This document shows, piece by piece, positions 1-9,134 of a stretch of DNA of 64,000 nt (positions are counted from its first letter, which is position 1; each line of letters starts with the position of its first letter). The position numbers were made by a program, and so were the translations under genes. This DNA comes from Gp1-AA145 sp963757135 (GTDB lineage Bacteria > Acidobacteriota > Terriglobia > Terriglobales > Acidobacteriaceae), in the NCBI GenBank assembly GCA_963757135.1, contig CAVWQE010000007.1, positions 49,577 to 113,576 of the forward strand, in the 5' to 3' direction. Under the pieces are notes generated by a model. The model was not told the DNA's origin and searched no databases. It was given only the letters and a program-made list of their open reading frames with translations.

Positions 1-1
1 C

Positions 2-751
2 GCGTCTCTGCTGTTGATGAGCAGCTTCGCCAGGGCGGGTATAGGGGCGGCCATCGTCGCATCTCTGCTGCTCTCTGTTTCTTTAAGGCGTTACCGGTTC
101 ATGATGAAGAGTCTTGCCGCAGCTTTGGTGCTTGCCGCTTGCGCGGTCGCCTTTGTACCGCATTCCGCGCACGGGCCTGATATAGATACTTCAGCGTCGA
201 TCCAATCCGCCTTCCTTTACAAAGGACACAGGACTGCAGGAATTTTTGGATCCAGGCAGAGCGTATGGCAACAGACTTGGACCTCGATTCAGCAGAATCC
301 CTGGTTCGGCACTGGATTTGGCACCAGCTTGATCTCAGGTGACCTCACCAGGCTGCATTATGCTGAAAACCACACCGATTCATGGGTTCAGCGCGAGCAT
401 GGAAATAGCTATCTTGCAATCGCAGAGTGGACGGGGTTATTGGGTGTGCTTCCTTTTTACTTCCTGGTTGCGCTCACGGCGGTCAATGCTGCACGGGTTT
501 TTACCTGGCTTCGACGCACTGGGAACGTATTTTCAGCCGCGGTGCCCGCGGCAGCGATCGTCGCAGCCGGGCTGTTTCACGCCATGTTCGAAGACTGGAT
601 GTTCGCCGTGGGCTATTACCTTTGCGTTTTTTTCTGGGCCATCGCGTTCATCATGGTTGACGTGCTGCCACAATCTGCGTTGGTTTATGCACCGGACATA
701 GTTGTTCCAATGCCTTCCCGATTCGCCGAAGCTGCGGCCTCGGGTCAATGA
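2..751 (+). CDS. O-antigen ligase/polymerase family membrane protein, 5'-truncated by window edge
   Basis: The reading frame is open to the window edge, so this is only the C-terminal part (about 250 residues) of a polytopic membrane protein. It has hydrophobic segments near the start, a central loop with 'FGTGFGTSL' and 'REHGNSYLAIAEWTG', then two or three further membrane helices. A central extracytoplasmic loop followed by an HxNxYL-like motif is typical of WaaL/Wzy-type O-antigen ligase or polymerase proteins, which join or polymerise lipid-linked glycans at the periplasmic face. The gene ends in a 4-base ATGA overlap with the next glycosyltransferase gene, so the two are probably co-transcribed. 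Ligase and polymerase cannot be told apart here. Confidence 0.75.
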   Translation, partial: ASLLLMSSFARAGIGAAIVASLLLSVSLRRYRFMMKSLAAALVLAACAVAFVPHSAHGPDIDTSASIQSAFLYKGHRTAGIFGSRQSVWQQTWTSIQQNPWFGTGFGTSLISGDLTRLHYAENHTDSWVQREHGNSYLAIAEWTGLLGVLPFYFLVALTAVNAARVFTWLRRTGNVFSAAVPAAAIVAAGLFHAMFEDWMFAVGYYLCVFFWAIAFIMVDVLPQSALVYAPDIVVPMPSRFAEAAASGQ

Positions 752-1956
752 TGCACATTTTTCTCAACGGAATGGGCGCTAGCGCAGGCGGCGGACTGAC
801 CTATCTGCGAAATGTTCTTCCACATTTATCAAAAAGGCAGGGCCTGCGCACCACGGTACTGGTCAGTCCGGGATTCGAAGCTGGGCCTGAGTTCCACGAG
901 AATGTTGAATTGCTGCGATTGCCCCTTGAAGGCGGCTCGGCTCGGCGCTATTGGCTTGAGCAAACCCAGCTTCCGAGAGTCATTCGGAACTGCCGGGCTG
1001 ACTTGCTGATTTCCGCCGGTAATTTCGCTCTGCGGCGGTCTCCTGTTCCGCAAATCTTGCTCAGCCGCAATTCGCTTTACACAAGCCCTGATTTTTTCGC
1101 CGATCTCATTCGTCGCGGCGAGTACCGCATGTGGCTCGATACTAAGCTCAAGGCATTATTAGCCCGGAGATCGATCCATTGGGCCAACCGCACGGTCGCA
1201 CCCAGCAAAGCATTCGCCGGCGAATTGGAGAAATGGGCGGGCAAGCCTGTTCTTGGCGTGCATCATGGCTTTGATCAGCGGATTTTTGTTGGCAGCCTGG
1301 TTCCACTATCAGGAGAGATTATCCGCAGACTTCAGTGTCCTGCCGGCACCCTCCGTGTGCTGCTGGTTAGCCACTACAATTACTACCGAAACTTCGAGAC
1401 CGTCCTGCGCGCGATCGCGCTCATGGGCAAGCAGCCCGGTGCGCCGCCTGTGCGCTTATTCCTTACTTGCGAACTGCAAAAACAAAAAACGCCTGGCGCT
1501 TATAATCCGCATTCTGCGGCCAGGTTAATCGACGAACTTGGGATTCGAGGCCAGGTCGTGGAACTTGGCTCGGTGTCCTACGAGCATCTGCATCATGTTT
1601 ACAAATCCTGCGATCTATTCGTGACCGCCGCTTACACGGAAACCTTCGCGCATCCGCTGGTAGAAGCTATGGCGACCGGTTTGCCAGTCGTCGCTTCGGA
1701 CCTGCCCGTCCACCGTGAAATCTGCGGAGATGCGGCACAATATTTCCCCGCTTTCTCTGCCGATGCACTTGCAGCCCAGTTGTCTCGACTTGCAGTTTCT
1801 CCGGATGATCGCCGAGCCATGCGCATCCGCGGCCTCGAGCGCTGTGAGGTGTACAGCTGGGAATTGCACGTTGCCCAGTTGTTGACGCTGGCGCAGGAAC
1901 TTCTCGCCGAATTGAGGCCGCGGCAATCGGAAGCGCGCGCTATCAGTGCGGCCTGA
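748..1956 (+). CDS. glycosyltransferase family 4 protein
   Basis: This 402-residue protein has a GT-B layout. The N-terminal Rossmann half begins 'MMHIFLNGMGASAGGGLTYL'. The C-terminal half carries the nucleotide-sugar site with 'YTETFAHPLVEAMATGLPV' and a following 'ASDLPVHREICGDAA'; the EX7E-type glutamate motif is typical of retaining GT4 enzymes. It should transfer a sugar from a nucleotide donor to the growing lipid-linked glycan on the cytoplasmic face. Two adjacent ATG codons (748 and 751) can both start it; the first overlaps the upstream stop. Donor and acceptor cannot be told from sequence. Confidence 0.88.
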   Translation: MMHIFLNGMGASAGGGLTYLRNVLPHLSKRQGLRTTVLVSPGFEAGPEFHENVELLRLPLEGGSARRYWLEQTQLPRVIRNCRADLLISAGNFALRRSPVPQILLSRNSLYTSPDFFADLIRRGEYRMWLDTKLKALLARRSIHWANRTVAPSKAFAGELEKWAGKPVLGVHHGFDQRIFVGSLVPLSGEIIRRLQCPAGTLRVLLVSHYNYYRNFETVLRAIALMGKQPGAPPVRLFLTCELQKQKTPGAYNPHSAARLIDELGIRGQVVELGSVSYEHLHHVYKSCDLFVTAAYTETFAHPLVEAMATGLPVVASDLPVHREICGDAAQYFPAFSADALAAQLSRLAVSPDDRRAMRIRGLERCEVYSWELHVAQLLTLAQELLAELRPRQSEARAISAA

Positions 1957-2019
1957 GCAAAGAAGGTTATCCCCCTAGTACCCAAAATCTGAGATGTTGG
2001 CAGTGAGGCTTGATCGTTC

Positions 2020-3900
2020 ATGTGCGGTGTCGTCGGAATTCTCTCGCTTCAAACCCGACTCGATCCTGAGATTTTGCGTCAGGCGACCGCTTCGCTTACC
2101 CATCGCGGACCCGATGATTCCGGTTCGGTGGTCCTGCGCGGGCAATCCGCCGAACCGGTCGAAATCGGCCTCGGCCACCGGCGGCTCTCCATCCTCGATC
2201 TTTCTCCTCTCGGCCATCAGCCCATGCACGACCCACAGACCGGGAACTGGACCGTGTTTAACGGAGAAATTTATAACTTTCGCGAACTTCGCGCGGAGCT
2301 CGCGTCAAAGGGCTTCGGATTCCGCAGCAGAAGCGACACTGAAGTTTTGTTGAACGCTTATGCCCTCTGGGGTAAGGACTGTCTGCAATATTTGCGGGGT
2401 ATATTTGCCTTCGCAATCTGGGACGCACGAAATGCAAGCCTCTTCCTTGCTCGCGATCAGATGGGCGTCAAGCCGCTCTACTACTGTGCACCGAGTGGGC
2501 ACTTCATTTTCGCATCGGAGATCCGAACCCTCCTGGGTACGGGCCTGGTTCACAGGAAACTGAACAGCAACGGTCTGGCTACTTTCCTCAGCTTAGGGTC
2601 CGTTTACGACCCGCAAACCGTGGTTGAAGGCGTCCTGGCTCTTGAAGCAGGGCATTACCTGGTGTGGCAGAGCGGGCGGTTTTCAACGAAACGTTATTGG
2701 AGTGTGCCCGCGACAACAACCGATCGCGGCATGCAGGACATTCAGGATCAAGTGAGCGCCGCCGTTGACGAGAGCGTTCGCATGCAGACTGTGAGCGACG
2801 TTCCCATCGGAGTTTTCCTTTCAGGAGGGATTGATTCAAGCGCAATAACTGCCGTGCTCAGCCGGGCGCAACGCCCGACAACATTCTCGGTTGTTTTTCG
2901 CGAGCGGGAGTACAACGAAGCTGATTCTTCTCGGCTGGTCGCCCAGCATTTCAAAACCGATCATCACGAAATTCTTTGCCCGGCGGAGGATGGCCTCGCG
3001 TTGTCGAATGAAGCGATCGATGCCATGGATCAGCCTACGATTGATGGTCTGAACACCTACCTGATCTGCAAGACCGCTCGCAGCGCGGGAATCCAAGTTG
3101 TGCTTTCTGGTTTGGGGGGCGACGAACTCTTCTGCGGCTATAGTAGCTTTCGGAGCGTTCCCCGCATGGAACCGCTTCTGCGCTTCTGGAACCATGTTCC
3201 GGGACGAGCCAGCATTGCTGATCTCGTACTCGGTCGGTTGACACACTCCGACCCGAGACGGAAGTTGCATGCGTTGGCATCGGAAAATGGAAATCTGATT
3301 CATCCTTATTTCCTGTCGCGTGCGCTTTTCACTCCCGCGCAGACCCGCCAGCTGTTTCGGGACCAGAAATTAAGCCATGCCCAGTCGCCCTTGCGGCAGG
3401 CACTGGTGGAAACCGTGCAGATGGATCCCATTAACCGAGTTTCTTACCTGGAATCTCGCTGCTACATGCTCAATACGTTGTTGCGTGACGCAGATGTCAT
3501 GAGCATGGCTCATGGTCTGGAACTCAGAGTTCCCTTGATCGATCATCGCCTCGCGGAGACGCTCTTCTCCATTCCGGGCTCGCAAAAACTGAGTCGAACA
3601 ACTCCCAAGCCGCTGTTGGTGGGCGCCGTCCGTTCAGAACTGCCGGAGCAGATCATCTATCGCAAGAAACAGGGATTCACGTTTCCATTCGAACGCTGGC
3701 TGCGAAATCAGATGCGGGATGAGGTTGCGCAGAGCATCTCACGCATCGCCGATGGACCCCTCCAAGGCGCAATCAGCCCGGATGCTGCGTTACAAGTGTG
3801 GAATGATTTCCAGCACGGACGCACCTCATGGTCACGTCCGTGGTCATTGCATGTGCTGCAACGCTGGTGTGAGCGAAACCAGGTTTTTACCGACAGCTAA
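2020..3900 (+). CDS. asnB: asparagine synthase (glutamine-hydrolysing) family amidotransferase, copy 1
   Basis: This 626-residue protein begins 'MCGVVGILS', so Cys2 becomes the N-terminal nucleophile of the class II glutaminase domain (about residues 2-210; 'HRGPDDSG' and 'FNGEIYNF' are visible). The synthetase domain has an intact PP-loop, 'SGGIDSSA', near residue 268 and 'LSGLGGDELFCGY' further on. The family uses glutamine ammonia and ATP to amidate a carboxylate. Inside a glycan locus the substrate is more likely a uronic acid of the polysaccharide than free aspartate; that is inference. A second, clearly different family member lies 1 kb downstream. The start is fixed by the need for Met-Cys. 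Confidence 0.9.
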   Translation: MCGVVGILSLQTRLDPEILRQATASLTHRGPDDSGSVVLRGQSAEPVEIGLGHRRLSILDLSPLGHQPMHDPQTGNWTVFNGEIYNFRELRAELASKGFGFRSRSDTEVLLNAYALWGKDCLQYLRGIFAFAIWDARNASLFLARDQMGVKPLYYCAPSGHFIFASEIRTLLGTGLVHRKLNSNGLATFLSLGSVYDPQTVVEGVLALEAGHYLVWQSGRFSTKRYWSVPATTTDRGMQDIQDQVSAAVDESVRMQTVSDVPIGVFLSGGIDSSAITAVLSRAQRPTTFSVVFREREYNEADSSRLVAQHFKTDHHEILCPAEDGLALSNEAIDAMDQPTIDGLNTYLICKTARSAGIQVVLSGLGGDELFCGYSSFRSVPRMEPLLRFWNHVPGRASIADLVLGRLTHSDPRRKLHALASENGNLIHPYFLSRALFTPAQTRQLFRDQKLSHAQSPLRQALVETVQMDPINRVSYLESRCYMLNTLLRDADVMSMAHGLELRVPLIDHRLAETLFSIPGSQKLSRTTPKPLLVGAVRSELPEQIIYRKKQGFTFPFERWLRNQMRDEVAQSISRIADGPLQGAISPDAALQVWNDFQHGRTSWSRPWSLHVLQRWCERNQVFTDS

Positions 3901-3987
3901 CCTCTCTTGAGTAACAAACTTGTACACTCCCCACGACGTTTTCCGCTGTATGCCTTCGAGTAAGATTGCGGCAGCGGCAGCGTCCTC

Positions 3988-4929
3988 ATGCAAAATGTGG
4001 CCGAGATTCTCGACATAAGTACGCCCTTGCCCAGTCAAGTGGCGCCCCTTGATGCTGTCAACCGAGACTCGGAACACGTAACCCTTCCTCTCAGCGTTAT
4101 CATCCCGGTCAAAAATGAGTCAGCAAATCTGCCGCGCTGTTTGAATGCGCTGCGCGGCGCCGGAGAAATCTACGTTGTCGATTCTCAGAGTGATGACGCT
4201 ACGGCAGAGATTGCGGGATCGCACGGGGCTAAGGTCGTCCAATTCCATTACCCCGGGGGCTGGCCCAAGAAACGCCAATGGGCGCTCGAAAGTCTTCCTT
4301 TGGCTTTTGATTGGGTGCTTCTGCTTGATGCCGACGAAATCGTCACGCCGGCGCTGGCGAATGAGATACGAGAGGCGATCAACGATTCCCGTTTCGAAGG
4401 TTATTACCTCAGGCTGCAAATGCATTTCCTTGGACGCCGGTTGCGCCACTGCGGTGCAGGTTTCAGCAAGCTCTCGCTGTTTCGTTGTGGGCAAGGTCGC
4501 TTCGAGTGCAGGCTGCAGGACCAGGACAATTCCATGTGCGACATGGAAGTCCATGAGCACGTCGTCGTCACTGGTCGTACGGGCTCACTACGCAACCCTC
4601 TGGTGCATAGGAATGTCGACTCTTTGTCGCGCTACATTCGCAAACACGATCAGTATTCCAACTGGGAGTCGCGCGTTCTCACAGAATCGGGCCGAGCTTC
4701 GACAGAATTGAAGCCGGACTTGTTTGGCAACCAGGCCCAGAGGCGGCGCTGGATTAAAAGGGCTTTCTTCCGGGTTCCAGGATCGCCGGCGGCGTTGTTC
4801 TGCTATCGCTATTTTTTTCGGCTCGGGTTTCTGGACCGAACGCCCGGACTCATTTACTGCCTCTTTCAGGCGGTGCAGATGTTCCACACCAAAGCAAAAA
4901 TGTACGAACGCCGGGCGGCCGGTTCCTAG
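3988..4929 (+). CDS. glycosyltransferase family 2 protein (WaaE/KdtX-like)
   Basis: This 313-residue protein has a GT-A fold starting at about residue 35 with 'LSVIIPVKNESANLPRCL', followed by 'VDSQSDDATAEIA' and the metal-binding DXD-type motif in 'WVLLLDADEIV'. The order 'GGWPKKRQWALESL' before the DXD resembles WaaE/KdtX-type glucosyltransferases of lipopolysaccharide core synthesis. The basic C-terminal part with hydrophobic stretches may sit at the membrane. The gene stops three bases before the second amidotransferase gene. The 34 residues before the domain are not typical, so a downstream start is possible, but the ATG at 3988 is the first in frame. Confidence 0.85.
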   Translation: MQNVAEILDISTPLPSQVAPLDAVNRDSEHVTLPLSVIIPVKNESANLPRCLNALRGAGEIYVVDSQSDDATAEIAGSHGAKVVQFHYPGGWPKKRQWALESLPLAFDWVLLLDADEIVTPALANEIREAINDSRFEGYYLRLQMHFLGRRLRHCGAGFSKLSLFRCGQGRFECRLQDQDNSMCDMEVHEHVVVTGRTGSLRNPLVHRNVDSLSRYIRKHDQYSNWESRVLTESGRASTELKPDLFGNQAQRRRWIKRAFFRVPGSPAALFCYRYFFRLGFLDRTPGLIYCLFQAVQMFHTKAKMYERRAAGS

Positions 4930-4932
4930 ACC

Positions 4933-6915
4933 ATGTGTGGAATTAGCGGCTTAGTCAATTGGGGAAATCGCGAGACGCTGGCCCGCATGACCGCATTGCA
5001 GTCGCATCGCGGCCCCGATGACAGCGGCGTGTGGGACCATCGATCTCCTGATGGTTCTTACTTCGGCCTGGGCAGTCGCCGCCTTTCGATTCTCGATCTC
5101 TCGTCTGACGGGCACATGCCTATGTCAAACGAAGACGGCACCGTGTGGATCACCTACAACGGCGAAATTTACAACTTCGCCGACTTGCGCCGGGAACTCG
5201 AAGGCAAAGGCCATCGTTTCGCCTCCAACGCTGATACCGAAGTCATTGTCCATCTCTACGAAGAATTGGGGCCTGATTGCGTTACCCGGCTGAACGGCAT
5301 GTTCGCTTTCGCGATCTGTGATTTGCGCGCGGCTACGCCAGTTGTGTTCATGGCCCGCGACCACTTCGGAATCAAGCCGTTTTATTACACCCTGCGTGGA
5401 AGTCGACTGGCCTTCGCTTCCGAAGCCAAGGCCCTGCTCGAAGTTCCTGAAATTGACGCTGCAATTGATTTGCAAGCTTTGGACCAATATCTGACGTTCC
5501 TGTGGGTGCCTGACCCGAAGACCCTATTCCAGGGGATTCTCAAACTTCCTGCAGGGCATAGTGCATTATTCCGAGATGGCGAGCTAAAGATTTCGCAGTA
5601 CTGGGACCTGAGTTTCCCGCCGGCGGATCACGAATTCGGTTTGTCAGAGGAGAATCTGGCGCACGAAATCCGCGAACGCTTTCGGTATTCGGTGGAGCAG
5701 CAGATGGTTAGCGATGTTCCGCTGGGCGCGTTTCTCAGCGCGGGTCTCGATTCCTCCAGCATCGTCGCAATGATGGCGAAAACTGCGAAGCGCCCGCTCC
5801 GGACTTATACGATCACATTCCCCGAGAAATATCGCAAAGGCGAAAACGCACTCGATGATCCTGCGGTTGCATCTCGTCTAGCCAGGGAGTTAGGTTGCGA
5901 GAACCGGCAGATCGTAGTCGAGCCCGATGTTGCAGATCTCCTGCCCAGGCTCTGCTGGCACTTGGACGAGCCTACCGCCGACCCCGCAATCCTGGCTGCG
6001 TATTTGGTTTGCAAAGAGGCGAGCAAAGACGTGACCGTGCTGCTCTCCGGCGTTGGCGGCGACGAATTGTTTGCCGGCTATCGCAAGTACGCCGCGGATT
6101 CATGGGCGCGTCTGTACTCCATGGCGCCACGTGCGTTGACCGGTTTTGCGCGGAACGTTTCTGCCGGGATCCCGAACCTCCGCGGTTCAAGGTTCAAAGG
6201 ACCAATGCGGCTCATCAGGAAGATGCTGCGCAGCGCAGCCTTGGATCCACGCAGCAGATTTATCGCAAATTGCACTTATCTCGACCCCGACCAGCGTTCG
6301 GGTGTTTACACGCGTGACTTGCGCGGTCAGGTTGCGGACTACGAGTCCAGTTGCCGCCACCTCGACAATTTCGACACCGTTGACCACGCTGACTTCCTCA
6401 ACCAGATGCTCTATCTGGACACCAAGATTTTTATGACCAGCCTCAACCTCACTTACAACGACAAGATGAGCATGGCCTGTTCGGTTGAGGTGCGCGTTCC
6501 GTTTCTCAATCGCGAACTCGCCGAATTCGTCGCTTGGAACGTTCCCCCGCATTTGAAGTTGAAAGGGCGTCTGTTTCCCACGACCAAGCATATTTTCCGC
6601 AAAGCGATGCGCGGGGTGCTTCCGGAAGAAGTGTTGCGACAACCGAAGGCTGGATTTGCCGCGCCCACTGACTATTGGTTGGCAAATGATCTTCGCGAGT
6701 TGACCGACGACCTACTTTCGCCCGAAAGAATTCGCAGCCGCGGTCTATTTCGCCCGGAGAAGATTCAGCAACTGATTTCGGAACATCGCAACAGCCGCCA
6801 GGATTGGGCAATGCAAATCTGGCAGTTCCTGACGCTGGAGTTGTGGATGCAGAACTTCCTCGACGGCTCGCCCCGTTGGCAAGAATGTGAAACTGCGCAG
6901 GCCACGATCGCATGA
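4933..6915 (+). CDS. asnB: asparagine synthase (glutamine-hydrolysing) family amidotransferase, copy 2
   Basis: This 660-residue protein begins 'MCGISGLVNWG', giving the Cys2 glutaminase nucleophile, with 'HRGPDDSG' and 'YNGEIYNF' in the glutaminase half. Its PP-loop reads 'SAGLDSSS' instead of the usual SGGxDS, a Gly-to-Ala change in the ATP loop seen near residue 274. 'LSGVGGDELFAGY' is intact. It differs in length and sequence from the upstream copy, so the two probably amidate different carboxylates. The stop overlaps the next gene's ATG by four bases (ATGA), so translation is probably coupled to the oxidoreductase. Confidence 0.9.
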   Translation: MCGISGLVNWGNRETLARMTALQSHRGPDDSGVWDHRSPDGSYFGLGSRRLSILDLSSDGHMPMSNEDGTVWITYNGEIYNFADLRRELEGKGHRFASNADTEVIVHLYEELGPDCVTRLNGMFAFAICDLRAATPVVFMARDHFGIKPFYYTLRGSRLAFASEAKALLEVPEIDAAIDLQALDQYLTFLWVPDPKTLFQGILKLPAGHSALFRDGELKISQYWDLSFPPADHEFGLSEENLAHEIRERFRYSVEQQMVSDVPLGAFLSAGLDSSSIVAMMAKTAKRPLRTYTITFPEKYRKGENALDDPAVASRLARELGCENRQIVVEPDVADLLPRLCWHLDEPTADPAILAAYLVCKEASKDVTVLLSGVGGDELFAGYRKYAADSWARLYSMAPRALTGFARNVSAGIPNLRGSRFKGPMRLIRKMLRSAALDPRSRFIANCTYLDPDQRSGVYTRDLRGQVADYESSCRHLDNFDTVDHADFLNQMLYLDTKIFMTSLNLTYNDKMSMACSVEVRVPFLNRELAEFVAWNVPPHLKLKGRLFPTTKHIFRKAMRGVLPEEVLRQPKAGFAAPTDYWLANDLRELTDDLLSPERIRSRGLFRPEKIQQLISEHRNSRQDWAMQIWQFLTLELWMQNFLDGSPRWQECETAQATIA

Positions 6916-9107
6916 AGCAGGTGCTGCAAAACGCGCGAACCGGGAGGCTTGAAGTAGCTGATGTTCCGGCGCCTCGCGTGCTGCCGGGATGTGTTTTAGT
7001 TCGAGTGGCGGTCTCGCTGGTTTCAGCGGGAACAGAACGCGCCTCGTCCGACTTCGCTTCCAAGAGCCTTCTGCAAAAAGCGAAGTCTCGCCCCGACCTG
7101 GTCCGCGACGTGTTTGCGAAAGTGCGCCGTGACGGAGTGCTATCGGCTGTTTCAGCCGTGCGCAGCCGCCTCGATCAGCCACAGTCCGTCGGCTACAGCA
7201 GCGCCGGCACGGTGATCGAAGTCGGCGAAGGCGTCGGCGACCTTAAACCGGGAGACCGCGTCGCCAGCGCTGGCGCAAACTTCGCGGTGCATGCTGAATG
7301 CGCCTGTGTTCCCAGGTTGCTCGTCGCCAGAATCCCCTCTGCCGCCGTCGACTTCGAAAGCGCTGCCTTCACTACCCTCGGCGCTGTGGCCATTCACGGG
7401 GTTCGCACCGCCGCCGCGAAACTCGGTGAGATCGTTGGCGTGATCGGCGTCGGCCTGCTCGGACAAATCACGGTACAGGTGCTGGCCGCAGCGGGATGCC
7501 GCGTCATAGCAATGGATCTGGTCCAGAGTCGCGCCGAACTCGCTGCTCGGACAGGTGCACTTGCTGGGGCCGCTTCGGATGCCGAATTCCTCGACCTTTG
7601 TCTTGCCCATTCCGGCGGCAATGGCGTCGATTCTGTTTTGATCACCGCCGAGACCACAAGCAGCGCACCCGTGAATCTTGCGTCGCAAGTAGTTAGAGAT
7701 CGCGGCAAGGTTGTCGCGGTCGGCACCGTCGGAATGGAACTGCAGCGGAAGCTTTACTACGAAAAAGAGGTTGATTTCCGGGTTTCGCGCTCGTACGGTC
7801 CCGGCCGCTACGACGAAGCCTACGAACAGAAGGGTCGCGACTACCCCATTGGTTACGTGCGCTGGACGGAAACGCGCAACATGGAGTCGTTTCTGCAGTT
7901 GCTGGCCGATCGCAAGCTCGATCTCAAGCCGTTGATCACGCACAAATTCGATATCGAGGATGCAATCTCCGCTTACGAACTGATCACGGGCAAACAATCG
8001 CAGCCTTACCTGGGAGTGTTGATTCGTTATCCGGAGCGCGATTCCAGCATCGGGAATAAGCGTTTGGAGATCATGACGCGAAATCGGCCACGGCCAATGT
8101 CCGGAGATTTGAGAATTGGCGTTCTTGGTGCAGGCAAGTTTGCTCAAGGCGTGCTGATTCCCGCCATTAAACGCGTGTCGCACGCGCGGCTGATCGGACT
8201 TTGTGCCTCCAGCGGATCGCGAGCGCGTTCCGCCGCCGGCAAATTCCAGTTCGAATTCTGCACCACTCACGAAGACGAAATCTATTCCGATTCTTCGATC
8301 AACACGATCGTGATCGCAACTCGCCATCATCTTCACGCCCAGCAAGTTGTGCGGGCGCTCGAATCCGGCAAGCACGTCTTCTGCGAAAAACCGTTGTGCA
8401 TCACCGAAGAGGAGCTGGAAACCATTCGCGAAGCTTACAGTCGGGCCAATGGCCTTGAGTTGATGGTCGGCTTCAATCGCAGGTTTGCCCCGATGGCACG
8501 GCAAATGAAGGCCTTTCTAGGCCAGTGCGCGTCTCCGCTCATCATGCACTATCGCGTCAACGCAGGAGCGTTGCCCAAGGATCATTGGATCAATGACTCC
8601 GAGCAAGGTGGCAGAATCATCGGCGAAGTCTGTCATTTCGTAGATTTCCTTTCGTTCCTGTGCGGCGCGGCGCCCGTGAATGTGTACGCGAGTGGTTTTT
8701 CGTCGGCGGACGATCAGAATGCCGTAATCTCGCTGGAGTTCGGCGATGGCTCTGTGGGTACGATTCATTACGCATGCAACGGGGATCGCGCGTATTCGAA
8801 AGAGCGGGTCGAGGCTTTCGGCGGAGGCCGTGTCGCAGTGCTCGACGATTTTCGACGGCTGGATCTGGTTCGTCACGGAAAAAAGAAAACCTTTCGATCG
8901 CCGCTAACCCAGGACAAGGGACACGCTGCCGAGTGGCAGGCGTTCGCTGACTCGATTCAAAGCGGCGCGCCTGGACCCATACCATTCGATCAGATTGCCA
9001 CCACAACTTTAGCTACGATTCGCATTGCTGAATCGCTCCGCTCTGGCCGGGAAGAGCGAGTTCGGCGTGAAAGTCCTGAGATGCTTGCGGCGCCGCTCGT
9101 CTCATGA
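6912..9107 (+). CDS. bi-domain oxidoreductase: zinc-type MDR dehydrogenase fused to Gfo/Idh/MocA dehydrogenase
   Basis: This 731-residue fusion has two NAD(P)-binding enzymes. Residues 1 to about 370 are a medium-chain dehydrogenase/reductase ('VGYSSAGTVIEVGEGV', 'GVIGVGLLGQITVQVLAAAG'). Residues about 395 to 731 are a Gfo/Idh/MocA unit ('RIGVLGAGKFAQGVLIPA', 'FCEKPLCITEEEL', 'VGFNRRFAP'), where EKP is the family's catalytic/cofactor motif. Such fusions occur in bacterial polysaccharide loci, often with heparinase-like or amidotransferase genes, and are thought to oxidise or reduce a sugar nucleotide or glycan residue. The exact reaction is unknown. It starts inside the asnB stop codon. Confidence 0.88.
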   Translation: MKQVLQNARTGRLEVADVPAPRVLPGCVLVRVAVSLVSAGTERASSDFASKSLLQKAKSRPDLVRDVFAKVRRDGVLSAVSAVRSRLDQPQSVGYSSAGTVIEVGEGVGDLKPGDRVASAGANFAVHAECACVPRLLVARIPSAAVDFESAAFTTLGAVAIHGVRTAAAKLGEIVGVIGVGLLGQITVQVLAAAGCRVIAMDLVQSRAELAARTGALAGAASDAEFLDLCLAHSGGNGVDSVLITAETTSSAPVNLASQVVRDRGKVVAVGTVGMELQRKLYYEKEVDFRVSRSYGPGRYDEAYEQKGRDYPIGYVRWTETRNMESFLQLLADRKLDLKPLITHKFDIEDAISAYELITGKQSQPYLGVLIRYPERDSSIGNKRLEIMTRNRPRPMSGDLRIGVLGAGKFAQGVLIPAIKRVSHARLIGLCASSGSRARSAAGKFQFEFCTTHEDEIYSDSSINTIVIATRHHLHAQQVVRALESGKHVFCEKPLCITEEELETIREAYSRANGLELMVGFNRRFAPMARQMKAFLGQCASPLIMHYRVNAGALPKDHWINDSEQGGRIIGEVCHFVDFLSFLCGAAPVNVYASGFSSADDQNAVISLEFGDGSVGTIHYACNGDRAYSKERVEAFGGGRVAVLDDFRRLDLVRHGKKKTFRSPLTQDKGHAAEWQAFADSIQSGAPGPIPFDQIATTTLATIRIAESLRSGREERVRRESPEMLAAPLVS

Positions 9108-9134
9108 CCGTGCATTGAAAAGGACACGTCCGCT

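Noticed and set aside
2020..6915. Recent tandem duplication of asnB
   Set aside because: The two proteins differ in length, PP-loop and most of their sequence, so they are old paralogues.
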